Shown piece by piece: positions 1-11,215 of a stretch of 64,000 bases of DNA. Numbering within the stretch: position 1 is the stretch's first letter; each line of letters begins with the position of its first letter. The notes under the pieces are model-generated. The model did not search any database and had not been told where the DNA came from. It saw only the letters and a program-made list of their open reading frames with translations. The DNA comes from Alitta virens (lineage: Eukaryota > Annelida > Polychaeta > Phyllodocida > Nereididae): positions 434,001 to 498,000 of the forward strand of contig OW028579.1 in NCBI GenBank assembly GCA_932294295.1, in the 5' to 3' direction. A program made the position numbers and the translations under genes.

Positions 1-461
1 TTTATTTGTGTGAAATGCATTGGATACAAAAGTTTATTCCATATTTTACATTTACAGACAATTATAAACATTATAATTAGCTATAATGAATTATGAGTTA
101 TTTACTAGTTTTAGACTATCAAAAGAAATACTGCACTATGCCTAAGAATATTAAATAAGAAAGCAGAAGTTCTACAAACTATTAGTAATAGTTCTAATAA
201 TTAGGTTACCCTGGGCATTTTACTGATTGTTCCCTCAGGTGGCGCCTGCTGTCAATAGACAAATTATAATGACTGGATGGTGACGCCATCTGTTGTTGTG
301 TTGATATCACTTGCAAAAACACTAACAAAACTTCCAGGAAGATTAATTGTAACAAAGATTTGTATACTCTAAAAAATTTTTTATAATACATGAATATACT
401 CATTATTATGTTGTTGTAATGTGAGAAAATGTGTTGAGGTTAATCTAACTCATAAATATTG
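1..461. other. Intergenic DNA, nothing recognised
   Basis: AT-rich sequence with no coding exon, RNA gene or structured repeat that I can support. The short open frames here are AT-rich and lack any motif. Confidence 0.5.
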
Positions 462-545
462 CTTGGGCAGTGAATTGAATCTGGGACCTCGAGAAGAGCT
501 GGCAAATACTTTAACAGCTAGACCACCCAGGTACTTGTAAGGACT
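462..545 (-). repeat. tRNA-derived SINE head (relic)
   Basis: Read on the minus strand this stretch carries an RNA polymerase III A box, TGGTCTAGCTG, which fits TRGYNNARNNG exactly. About 30 bases later comes a B-box-like GATTCAATTC. The spacing is that of a tRNA or tRNA-derived SINE. It does not fold as a full tRNA by eye, so a decayed SINE head is the better reading. The body of the SINE is not delimited. Confidence 0.45.
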
Positions 546-1342
546 CGAGAGACAGCAATCTATGTCATAACCAATGTCGGCCCCGATTTTGCACACTAGT
601 TACAGAAAAAACAACCCTAGGTAGATCTTTTCCAGGGGTTAAACTGTCGGAAATATGCAGTGGGACAAATGAATTAATTTGTATTAATCTCAGCTCACAA
701 AAAAAAAAAAATACATAAAATTTATCAAAGAAAAAAAAAAATTGCAAATAGAAACAAAGTGGTCAAGATACATGTTTAATCCTGTTGTGTGTTCTTAAAA
801 GTAATCTCCTAAAGTATAATTTTTTATCATCATCAGGCGCGGATGTAAAGGGGGGGGCGTGCGTTGGGGTCTATGAATTTGCAGACATTAAATGATAACT
901 ATAATTAATTGTGAATTATTTCACTAATGTTATTATTAATTTTTAGCCATAATTTCAACATGTAAGGCAAGTGCGCTTACAGATCATATTGTGTGGCCTG
1001 TTGGGAAAACCCCCTGCTGACGCCGGACGGCATTGACACAATGCTAATTTATGGCCACTTCAAGTGGCTGTAACTTCGTTAATATTTGAGAAAAAATCAA
1101 CCAATGGTCAAAACAATGACGAGTGGAATTTAATGCCACCAAGACAAAATTCATGTACTTCACTTTGAAGCAAAATGTATACCTGATCTCCCTATTTTGT
1201 ATTTTAATAATGCCCCAGTGCAAAAGATTGACTCTCAAACCTAGAACTTGCTTTAGATGAAAGATTAGAATTTGAAAAAGAGAAGCTGTTTGACTTACAA
1301 GTCATGAAAAACTACTTAACGAAGTAGGCTGGCAACTGAGTA
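546..1342. other. Intergenic DNA with A- and G-runs
   Basis: Poly-A stretches near 700-745 and a G run at about 850 within a sequence resembling the GC-run MITE ends seen elsewhere in the window. No gene is visible. Confidence 0.4.
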
Positions 1343-1474
1343 ACTTTCACCAGAACAGGACGGTTCTGCAAATACTTTTCTGTTTCAGTACCTCGTAACT
1401 GGAACGCCCTTTCAGACGATGCTAAAAATAGTTCCAGTGTTCTAACCTTTAAGAATTATCTAATCTTTACATAA
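1343..1474 (+). pseudogene. LINE reverse-transcriptase ORF2, C-terminal relic
   Basis: Forty-three codons followed by TAA read RTGRFCKYFSVSVPRNWN and end in SSSVLTFKNYL. This is the hallmark tail of non-LTR retrotransposon polyproteins of the Jockey/CR1 type (R-x-FSV-x-x-P-R-x-WN-x-LP, then S-x-F-K-x-x-L just before the stop). No reverse-transcriptase core precedes it, so this is the 3' end of a 5'-truncated insertion. Truncation of this kind is usual for LINEs because reverse transcription starts at the 3' end. The fragment cannot transpose. The family within Jockey/CR1 is not determined. Confidence 0.7.
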
Positions 1475-1950
1475 TTATCGTTAGGCAGAAACAGAAGATA
1501 ATTTTTTCTCGTGTTGCCCTTATTTTTATGAACCAAGATCAAGAATGTTATCTACTTTTGCAGTTTTGATCCCTCATCATATCCTTCGTTCTTCGGATGA
1601 CAATCTTCTTATACATGGTATTTATTGAAGAATTTGAAGAACTTAACATCCACCAAATAAGAACATGTTTATTTGTGTACATCACCTAATCATACAAAGT
1701 CATCGGTTTTGGCGTTTAACCCGAGTTCATAGTTATTTGTTGTTTACTTGATATTCTTTGGTTTGTATATTTTCTACCAGATAAATACTTTGTTTTGCAA
1801 TGTTGTATGCATATATACCTTTATTCTAAAGATGAAAACTCTATTGTGTTACTATTGTTAAGAACACATCTAACAGATGGAGAACCACCTCGTATTTTTT
1901 CTTGAAAATGTGTGGTAATACACATTAAATAAATGAAGCTTAAATACACC
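1475..1950 (+). repeat. Probable 3' UTR of the LINE fragment
   Basis: AT-rich sequence directly after the LINE stop codon, ending near AATAAA-like hexamers (ATTAAATAAATGAAG at about 1924-1938). Position and composition fit a LINE 3' UTR; the end point is a guess. Confidence 0.35.
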
Positions 1951-2819
1951 ACAATCATCGAGTCCAGTCTTTTTCCTGTGTAATTTAGTGATGCAATGAA
2001 AGGATCCTAAGAAACACCTCCTTGGATACTATGGCTTTGGCCTATGAAACAGCTTGTTGAAACAATAGACCACTAATTTAGTGTCAGAAAATCAAGAATG
2101 CGACTGCATCCAAATGTCATTTCTGAGTTATGACATGATCTAAGTTTCAACTACTGTATAAACTTTTGAAAAGTACTATTCAAACTGGGATGTTTTTACA
2201 CCAGCTTCTTACCGTAGAAGAAAAATTGGTGTGTTTGTTAAGTGATTGATTGATTGAGCCTTGTTACAAAGATATAATGAAGATCATTGTGCAACTTAGT
2301 AAACTACAATTTAGTTTTAAATTTTATGTAAAATAGCTGCATGCAGCACCCTACATGATTTGCAAATGCCTTCTAAAAGATGTATTTAATAACTGCAATT
2401 GATAAACCGTGAAGCTTTCCTGTTGGGACAAATTATCTGGGTCCAGTTCATCAATATTTCGAAGAAATAGTGCTGCACAATGTGACATGTTAATAAAATT
2501 ATTAATTTACTGTCAAACAACATTTTAATGGTAAGAATGGGTGGCGCCGGGGACCAGGGGTGCACTGCCCACTGCTCCCCCCCCCCCCAAAAAAAAAGAG
2601 CATATCTGCTGCACTTGTAAGGAAGGAGAACTAAATTGCCCCCCCCCCCCTTAAAATGTAATTATCGCTGCACTATGCTACGACACTTGACACCAGTGCT
2701 AGTAAAATGTAAAATTAAGTAAATTTAACTGAGCAGGAGTTACTAACATACTAGTAGTACATGGCCAAATGGAGGTATACATGATTTCCGTTTTTGACAT
2801 TTAACATATTGGCATCTTA
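1951..2819. other. Intergenic DNA with C-runs
   Basis: No gene seen. Two long C runs at about 2577-2588 and 2640-2650 lie in a sequence resembling a GC-run MITE. Confidence 0.4.
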
Positions 2820-3830
2820 ACATCTAGATGTTAAAATGTCAGCATCTTAACATAACAGCATCTCAACATTTTAACATCTTAACATGTCAGCATCTTAACA
2901 TCTTAACATGTCAGCATCTTAACATCTTAACATGTCAGCATCTTAACATCTTAACATTTCAGCATCTCAACATCTTAACATGTCAGCATCTTAACATCTT
3001 AACATTTCAGCATCTTAACATTTCAGCATCTCAACATCTTAACATGTAGGTGTTAAAATGTCAGCATCTTAACATCTTAATATGTCAGCATCTTAACATG
3101 TAGATGTTAAAATGTCAGCATCTTAACATCTTAACATGTCAGCATCTTAACATCTTAACATGTCAGCATCTTAACATCTTAACATGTCAGCATCTTAACA
3201 TCTTAACATTTCAGCATCTCAACATCTTAACATCTTAACATGTAGGTGTTAATATGTCAGCATCTTAACATCTTAACATGTAGGTGTTAAAATGTCAGCA
3301 TCTTAACATCTTAACATGTCAGCATCTTAACATCTTAACATGTAGATGTTAAAATGTCAGCATCTTAACATCTTAACATGTCAGCATCTTAACATCTTAA
3401 CATGTAGATGTTAAAATGTGAGCATCTTAACATCTTAACATGTCAGCATCTTAACATCTTAACATGTAGATGTTAAAATGTCAGCATCTTAACATCTTAA
3501 CATGTCAGCATCTTAACATCTTAACATGTAGATGTTAAAATGTCAGCATCTTAACATCTTAACATGTCAGCATCTTAACATCTTAACATGTAGATGTTAA
3601 AATGTCAGCATCTTAACATCTTAACATGTCAGCATCTTAACATCTTAACATTTCAGCATCTCAACATCTTAACATCTTAACATGTAGGTGTTAAAATGTC
3701 AGCATCTTAACATGTCAGCATCTTAACATCTTAACATGTAGATGTTAAAATGTCAGCATCTTAACATCTTAACATGTCAGCATCTTAACATCTTAACATG
3801 TAGATGTTAAAATGTTGGCATCTTGACATC
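2820..3830 (+). repeat. Minisatellite array A (24-base unit, 62-base higher-order unit)
   Basis: About 1 kb of tandem repeats. The basic unit is 24 bases (TCAGCATCTTAACATC then TTAACATG). From roughly 3290 onward the order becomes regular: a 14-base spacer TAGATGTTAAAATG followed by two 24-base units, giving a 62-base higher-order period. The spacer is nearly the reverse complement of the end of the unit (CATCTTAACATG against ATGTTAAAATG), so each higher-order unit can fold back on itself. Variants (TAGGTG for TAGATG, CATTTC for CATGTC, shortened units) cluster at the left, so the right half is the more recently homogenised. Because 24 is a multiple of 3 the array is open in one frame, but it has no protein features. 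Confidence 0.95.
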
Positions 3831-4790
3831 TGGGCAGCATATTAACATAGATCTAGATGTTAAAATGTTACATGTGTTAACATCTAAAGAAGCCCTTGAC
3901 ATAGGTTTGAACAGGTTACTGGCCCCATCTGTACAGATTTTCGATTTAATAATGACTAGTTCTACATTGTTCTCAGTTGCAATTGTCGTGAATTGCCCTT
4001 ACTACATGATACCCTGAGACTCAATTATAGGCCTAATCCCGACGGTTCCGCTTGAGCGAACATGACGGAAATCCCCGCTAGGGGGGAACATTGTTTTTTG
4101 GGGGTGGGTCTTTAAGTTCCAGCCAATCTTGGGGGGCCTTGGGGGCACAGCCTTTTAGTGGGGAGGGGGGGGGGGAGCATGTGCCCCCCAGGCCCCCCCC
4201 CCTCCTATAGCTACGCCACTGGCGCCGATGACTCTACTTCGACGTTGCACAATGGCTTGTATCTGTGGATAGAACAGACCAATGACTTTGCATCACGTTT
4301 TTGCCTCTAGAATCGTTAATTCTGGTCCGATTTTAAAAATTGAACATGTTTTTAGAGAGCTTAAAATTTTATCTCTGTAATGGTATTCATATTTTGATTC
4401 TGACTGTTGTTTTGGAGCAGCGGCGCTATTTCAAACAGTGAAGAGATTAGCTGCAAATGATTTTTTGTCACTTGCTTGCCATACATGTATGTATAGAAGT
4501 GTGTGGTAAAAATATCCCACCCATTTGTAAAGTAAACCATGTAGTATAGATATGTATACCGCATAGGCCAATTCTGACAAAAATATTTAACAACTGGTTT
4601 GTATATATATATCATTCGTAAATTCCTTTAAAAATCTGAATATGTCCCAGAAAGATTTGAGGTGATGCTGTTGCTGACAGTTAATGCAATGCTCTGATTG
4701 TTTAATGGCAAAAATTAATATTCATGAATTTTTTTTTAATACCACATGAATGCATAGCCAGCTGGCTCAACTAAAGCAAATTGTGGTATA
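3831..4790. other. Intergenic DNA with a GC-run MITE end
   Basis: At about 4080-4222 lie long G and C runs ending in TAGCTACGCCACTG, the same end as the hAT MITE at 38148-38359. A matching left end was not found, so this is a partial copy. Nothing else is recognised. Confidence 0.4.
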
Positions 4791-4883
4791 TAAGACCCAA
4801 TGGTTATGCGGTATATTTCTATATTCCCTCATGTTGACAAACTGGCTTCAGAATTCACTCGTGGCGTTAACCATTGGGTCTTA
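4791..4883. repeat. Inverted-repeat element, about 93 bp
   Basis: Perfect 16-base inverted repeats, TAAGACCCAATGGTTA at 4791-4806 and its reverse complement at 4868-4883, flank 61 bases. This is the size and form of a very small MITE or its solo ends. No convincing target duplication is seen. Confidence 0.55.
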
Positions 4884-6890
4884 TTAGAGTACTGGCTCAA
4901 TGGACCAGCAGAATTAAGAGTTAACTTATCCATAGGCAAAAAAATAGGGCTGCGGACCATCAGAGCTTGCTTACATTGACTAATTATGCAATGTAATCAC
5001 GGACTCGCAATTTCATAGTTTTGTAAAAAAAATGAGGTCAGAATTGTTTCAATTCATGCAACAAGCGGAACACCAAAACATATTTGTACATAAAAAACTT
5101 TTGAATTTTTGCAATTGAAGGAGCAGTGTTAAAATGTATTATGAAGCGAGGACGCTAACATTTGACGTTCATTTGTGCCTCGTTTTCATCTCATTGGCCA
5201 TATATAATATAATATTATATGTTTTGCAATGTAGGACAAATCGGCAATGTTTTTAAAGCCATGACAAATTTAACGCTATGGCAAAGTTTATTAATTTTAT
5301 AGAGCTATATAGGGAACCTAGCATTGTAGCAAGGCCCTGATGGGATTCAATCCGTGTTTTAGAAGACAATGAAATGAATGGCAATCCAGCGTTAATTATT
5401 GCTCCCTAGGTAGAAACGCAAGGACACCGAGCATAGGGGGGGGGGGGGAGCTATAGCCAGAGGCTGAAATCAGACGAGGGGGACCCAATAAATGCTGTTA
5501 CAAATAAATGTTACCACAAAATGGAAATGCCACGAATTGGTTCGCATCGGATCCTAACATGTTTAGATTATCTGGAACTGCACTTATACTAGCACTTATA
5601 CTTGGAAGGTTGGGTTATGAACCATAGGTCTATCATTTTTAAATATATGATGTCAGTAGGCCAAGCAAAAACATTTCTATTGCCTCTGGGCTCAGTCTGA
5701 GGCCTCAAGGTTATGTTAATTTTTCTGTTTCTCTTGTCATGAGAGCCGTCAGGTGTAGTATTGACATAAAAAGGTATATATATACGATTGCGGAGTAACT
5801 ATTTTAAAAAAACTGACTGTTTACTTCTGGTTGAGTAGAGATAACACACAATAAAACTTAACTCATGTATTTATTTATTTCATGAAAAATACACAATGTC
5901 AATTAGGAAATTTTATTTTTAATGTGCAAGTTCTAACCACTACATACAAATTTTCAAAATATATGTCCTGTCAATCATCTAAAATTATGTCACTGCTCTG
6001 TAAACTCAACAAAGAAACAATTGTCCAAAAATGATTATTGTATATATTAATGATGATAGTTAATTATATTGTTAATTAAATATTGCTCAAAAGGGTGGAG
6101 GCAGAATTATACAAATTTACATAGATACAAAATCGATCATTTGTTGATATTAACAAAAAATTCTTTGAAATGTCTAAAACAGGATATCAACAGGGTTCGG
6201 TACGAAAACTACTTAAAACTAATAGACTAGTTTTTGCAGTCCCTCACAAGATGAAAAATAATATAATGAGCACAGGGCTGTTGCATTTAAAGTGTGGGTG
6301 GGGGGCAGACATGATGATTTTTAAAGGAGGGTGTTTAACCAGTATTTTCTTAATATATTTTAATTTTAAATAAGGGGTGGCCGGGAGGGGGGGGGGGGGG
6401 GTTTGATGGGTCTTCAAAAAACATTGGGGGTGTCAGTATCTAAGTATGTGTATGTACATTTTTATTTTTTTCAAGCTATTCTATTACAATTCATATATAT
6501 ATTTACAACTTAAGTATATCTTGCTTGTATGTATGTCACTTAAAGTCTCACTGTGCATTACAATAAAAAACAATAGATATCTTGCCGAATTAAAAAAAGC
6601 ACACCATCAACACACACACACTCATATATGTATATATGAATTGTGAGACTGGGGAAAATAGACAATGATGTATTAATATATTAATAAAAGCACCAAGCTA
6701 AAGCACAATAATAAAAAAATTCATTTAAAAGCATAAAACCAGGTATCACAGACATTTTACATATAAATCACAGCATATCTGTACTGGATAATTTGGTCAC
6801 AAAACTTTGCTGCCTGGAGACACATATTACAGTCACTCAATATAAAACACAGTTTTTCACAGTCATTCATCAATAGAAATGCAGGGTTTA
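4884..6890. other. Intergenic DNA, nothing recognised
   Basis: AT-rich; a G run at about 5437-5448 and another at 6387-6401. A faint tRNA-like B box occurs near 5345-5360 but without a supporting A box. No gene supported. Confidence 0.4.
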
Positions 6891-7022
6891 TCAAAGATGC
6901 TCGGTTCTAGTCTCTCTGGCTTGTGCATAAACTGGGCAGCGAACAATTACATGCTCTTCAAGGCATTCTGCTAAACAAAGTCTATACATGGCATTTTCGA
7001 GGGTCCTACGGTTATTGTAATT
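6891..7022 (-). pseudogene. LINE reverse-transcriptase C-terminal zinc-knuckle relic
   Basis: On the minus strand the frame reads NYNNRRTLENAMYRLCLAEC and continues LEEHVIVRCPVYAQAR before a stop. The C-x3-C-x3-H-x4-C spacing with the following CP-x-Y-x-x-x-R matches the C-terminal zinc-knuckle of many LINE ORF2 proteins (R-x-C-x2-C ... EH-x-L-x-x-CP-x-Y). No polymerase core is present upstream in frame. I read it as a short decayed LINE fragment; the match is to a pattern, not to a named family. Confidence 0.45.
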
Positions 7023-7864
7023 AATATTCGCTATGTTTCTTGAGAATATTAGACATGATGGACACCCTGCCGAAATCTTTGAAAGGGTTTCTCAATGATT
7101 ATCTGTCTTCTGTCATTTACAGAATCTGCAAGTAGATACATGTCAACTGATGCAAAAAAAGAAAATGTGATATCCTAACAATAGGTTGTTTGGAGCCCCT
7201 AAGCGGATATGTCAGAAAGAAATAATATATTTCCCGATAGTCATGTCCGCGCGCGAAGTTATAACGTTCATTAGAACTCACTATGAAAATTATGCTGATT
7301 ATGGAATTTACTCCTGAAGTTGATGAATACTGGAATACAGCATTTACTTGTGACAATCATCATCACTAACGACTCATGATCTCTCATGCAATTTTTTTTG
7401 CGAGAAAACCCAAAATATGACATTGTAATTGATAGAATTTTCATATATGTTCAGGGCTCCATTGAACATGCATGTGCAGTGAAACATTCAAGACATCCAT
7501 CTCCTTGTCAACAGATATGATCTTGTTACTGTCTCTCCCGAGACCCTTGAATCTTCAGGGTCTCTGGAGGCTAAAGTGACCTTCCTTTACAATATTGCTA
7601 CGTACATAAATGGCTACAATACTTTACGTTATAAATTCCATGTCCAAAACGGCTGTACCAAAACGGCCTACACTTTCAAACACCGAAACAGCTACACTTT
7701 ATCATATTTAATATAATAAACATATGTAAGGTATTGCAATGTTAATTATTATATTTAATATTTCTGCACTATGTAAATTTTACATGAAGCTTTCTTAAAT
7801 TAAATTGAATGTGCAGGCAGCCAAGAACCTCCAACTCTGCACTATTCTTCTAATTACTAAAAAA
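7023..7864. other. Intergenic DNA, nothing recognised
   Basis: No gene seen. At about 7640-7700 three short phrases of the form CCAAAACGGC/ACCGAAACAGC recur, possibly the end of a decayed MITE. Confidence 0.35.
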
Positions 7865-8135
7865 TAGTGATGCAGACCGGACCGCCTTTTGTGGGTTGGT
7901 CCGATATTCCTTAAAGTGGTACGGTACTGGTCCGGTCCAGGGTCAGGTGGTCTGATATTATTACTGGACCGGTCCAGAAGCTATCCATCAGTATTTTTTA
8001 AAATTATGATAAAAACAAAGGTTTAGCAAAAGTTTTTTATTTAAATAAAAAACTTTTCCAGCGGTCCAGACCGCGGTCCAGGCACCCAGTACCGGTATTT
8101 TGTTGCTGGTCCATGCGGTCCGGTCTGCATCACTA
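7865..8135. mobile_element. Non-autonomous hAT MITE with 8-bp target duplication
   Basis: The terminal inverted repeats are TAGTGATGCAGACCGGACCG at 7865 and its reverse complement ending at 8135. The element is flanked on both sides by the identical octamer CTAAAAAA (7857-7864 and 8136-8143). An 8-bp duplication is the hallmark of hAT transposition. The 271-bp interior has no coding capacity but carries several GGTCCGGT-like subterminal motifs in both orientations, plausible transposase-binding sites. The intact duplication and nearly perfect ends point to a fairly recent insertion. Confidence 0.9.
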
Positions 8136-8181
8136 CTAAAAAATGATGTTGACGTTTTGGCTAAGGCCAAATGGCGGATTC

Positions 8182-8262
8182 AAGGTGAATTTGGTGCAGG
8201 GCGAATGTGGCGCCAGAAATTTGGTGAATTCGGCGCGAAAAAAAGGTGAATTCGGCGCCCTG
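8182..8262 (+). repeat. Left terminal and subterminal repeats of the ISL2EU element
   Basis: Three copies of GGTGAATT(C/T)GG(C/T)GC within 80 bases (about 8184, 8222 and 8245), the outermost beginning the terminal inverted repeat. Clustered subterminal words are usually transposase-binding sites. Confidence 0.7.
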
Positions 8263-8702
8263 AATGATTCTCTTAGTTTAGCAATGTCTAACCGAATGTA
8301 ATACTAAGACAATCGGATGTCTGTTTTACTTATTAAGTTTTTTTTTTTCTGGTTAAAGACAAGCTAATAAACTACAAGTTAAATATATATGTATTAAATA
8401 TTTTTTATACAACAACTTTTCTAGAAGATTCAATTATAACTTGAATTAATTTGTTTTTTTAATAAGTTTTTATGCTAACACGAAACGAAAAACTAAACAC
8501 GAAAAATTGACATTGAAGAAAAACCAGCACAGAACACTCGATCATATCAAGTTACTGCCTGGTATCAATGAGGTTGTGCCGTGCCAAAGTTCCCCCCAGG
8601 CGTCGCCACTAGCGATCCTACCAAAGCAGTGTTTGTTTACATGGCCAACTGACCCAGTTGAATAGAAAAAGCTCTCGTGTCGTTCAGCTCTGATTATCAA
8701 GT

Positions 8703-10693
8703 ATGCCTCAATGTTCTGTTCTGTTGTGCACTAACCAAGGGGGACACAGGTTTCCCAAGGCTAGACCACACGTTTTGAGAGACTGGCTCATCAAAATTAA
8801 GCGTGATAGGCCTGATAGACAAGGTACAATTTGGGTGCCTGGACCAGCTGCTGTTGTGTGCAGGAGTCATTTCACAGAAGATAGTTATGTGCAGACAAGT
8901 TGTCATGGTTAGTGTGAATAAACTATGTAATGTTCTAACTAGTTTAGGAGATTGAGGGCACATACCTGTTGTGTTATTATTACAATTCATGTAATTTGTA
9001 TTACACATTTTGTATTGTACACACCACAGCAGTAAGACAATCTCAGAGATATGTATACCTGTACATGCACCTATTGACAGTTATGCACAGCAGTAATGTT
9101 TTAAATTTTTAAGTAAACAAGACACCTGCTACCCAGATTTTCTGATGCTTTTAGAAATATCAGCCACTTTAATTGTATTGACAACAGCAGTTTGGATTAT
9201 TCCATTAAGATTAGTTCATTACATTTCATAGTGGATTGTCAGTATTGTAGGCTTTTTTCATAGATATAGCTTAATAATACGTATCATGATACATATCGTA
9301 TCGGTTTTACTGTATCGTGATATGTATCGTATCATTATAAAGATAAAGGTGTACAGCCCTATTTTAAATGTATTAATTTTTTCACAGCGTACACAAGTCA
9401 ATGACATATGTATGTTCACTTTTAATTTGACAGGTCTGGTCCCTGCTAAGCGACAGTTGAAGCAGAATGCTGTGCCCACTGCAAAAATGACAGCCTGGAA
9501 CTAAGCAGAAGAAACTTGAGAGCCTTGAAGAGGCAAGTTGCTGCTGACGAGAAAGAAGCAGAGGCACGGCTGGCTGTGGAAAGCATAAGTCATGAGGAAT
9601 TGATCACCATGGAAGAAATACATCCAGGTGCGTTTCTGTACTTTCATCATCTATTCTGTATTTATTATTTTGATAGAGTAAATAATACTCTGTCATCATT
9701 CTATAATATGGTTATTTTACCTTGCAGATGAGGATAACACACGCAGTTCCTGTGAATGTTACGTCAACCACCAGCACACAAACTATCACATCACCTGTCC
9801 AGCTTTACTCTGCAAAACGATTTTCGGATGACCAGTTGCATTACTTCACCGGCCTGGAGTCATATAGAAAGTTTTGCCTTGTATTAGATACCCTTGGTCC
9901 TGCAGCACTCGAGCTAAATTACTTATACGGACCTCTGCCTGCACTGTCTGTGGAAGACCGATTCCTCCTGACATTGGTCAAATTACGACTCCACTCAGCA
10001 AATGCAGAACTGAGCATTCAGTTTGATATACCTGAGAAGCAGGTTAGCAATGTGTTCATCACATGGATTAATTTTATGTATGTGCAGTGGGAAGAGATAA
10101 ACTGGTGGCCTTCAAGGAAACTGGTTCACTATTTGGCTCCAAGTGGATTCAGCGAGAAATTCCCCAACACTAGAGTGATTATAGATGGTACGGAATGCCC
10201 AATTAAGAAACCAAAGCAACCAGTGGCCCAGCAAGCGACTTTTTCCACCTACAAAAATCGCAACACAGTCAAAGTTTTAGTAGGTATCACTCCTGCAGGA
10301 CTTGTGTCCTATGTTTCACCAGCCTACGGTGGATCCACAAGTGACAGACAGATTTGCGAACGATCTGGTCTGCCCACAATGTGTGATCCGCTTGATGAAA
10401 TTATGGCGGATAAAGGTTTTAATGTCGAGGACCTTTTCTTGCCATACCAAGTCCGCCTGAACATTCCGACTTTTGTTAAGAAAAGGAACAGACTCGCTGC
10501 GGAAGACGTCAAGAAGGACCGCAAGATAGCCAGCAAGAGAGTACATGTGGAGCGGATTATCGGACTGGCCAAAACGTACAAGATTCTAACTCAGCCAATG
10601 AGTCACATAGAGTCTTCCCTTGCGACAAGAATTATCAAAGTTGTATTTGTTCTCTGCAATTTTAGAAAATGCATCGTACCTGATGATGCCTGA
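8703..10693 (+). CDS. THAP-domain, DDE nuclease (HARBI1-like) transposase
   Basis: This is the transposase of the element; its expected role is binding the ends and cutting DNA in the nucleus. Exon 1 (8703-8907) encodes a THAP zinc finger: N-terminal C-x-x-x-x-C, then W, and C-R-S-H-F-T. Exon 2 (best 9457-9627) starts with a CxxC pair (CCAHCKNDS) and a charged helix. Exon 3 (best 9747-10693) has a helix-turn-helix-like stretch (LRLHSANAELSIQFDIPEKQ) and a DDE_Tnp_4 core. The likely catalytic residues are D in IIDGTE (10184), D in GGSTSDRQ (about 10343) and E in HVERIIG (10550). Exon joins were chosen for phase: the nearest upstream AG at exons 2 and 3 gives stops or the wrong frame, but acceptors 25 and 19 bases downstream keep phase G|TT. 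No stop interrupts the DDE domain, so it may be active. Similar to vertebrate HARBI1 in the nuclease domain only. Confidence 0.85.
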
Positions 10694-11215
10694 TGATAAG
10701 TAACATTACTTTTTTTATGACACACTAGAGTTTATTTTCCTCAAAATGACAACAAGATATGTAATACACAATTTTAAAAAACATGTACGAAAATATCTAA
10801 TAGACCTTTAACGACTTCAATGGAGCACTTTCAAAAAAGTTGTCATGCTCTGAGCATAAATCAGACGACATACAATGACTACAAAGTAGACTAGTAGTTA
10901 AATCTGATGAGATACAATGAGTACAAAGTAGAAGTACAAACTGACTAGCATTTTTCCTAATAGGTGAGATAAATCTGACATTATGCGATACAATGACTAC
11001 AAAAGGAGTAGTTGGCTAGTAAAATATGAAATGTATTGGGTAGACAAGTTTTCTATGTCACATCATAACATGCATTTTTGACTTCACATTGTAAAATATT
11101 ATGTGTCTTAATAGGCACATAAAAAAATGATTTTGTAACAATAATAAAGTACTTATCAAACTGAACGTTGGACGGAATTTCCTTCATTTAAATTTAAGTT
11201 TATTGGTTTTAACCA
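10694..11215. other. Convergent 3' region between the two transposon genes
   Basis: Holds the 3' ends of both genes. A plus-strand AATAAA lies near 11141, and a minus-strand one just past the second gene's stop near 11198. Between them, about 10858-11025, three imperfect direct repeats of the phrase AAATCTGA...GATACAATGACTACAAA occur, of unknown role. Confidence 0.5.

Noticed and set aside
2828..3049. Repetitive open frame (QHLNILT repeats) in minisatellite A
   Set aside because: The frame is open only because the unit is 24 bases; no start context, splice signals or protein features.
5330..5410. Possible tRNA-like B box on the minus strand
   Set aside because: No acceptable A box at the right distance.
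8144..8181. Flanks of the ISL2EU element both contain CCAAATGG and GTTGACGTTTT
   Set aside because: Spacing from the ends differs on the two sides, so it is not a target duplication; perhaps insertion into a repeated sequence, but not shown.
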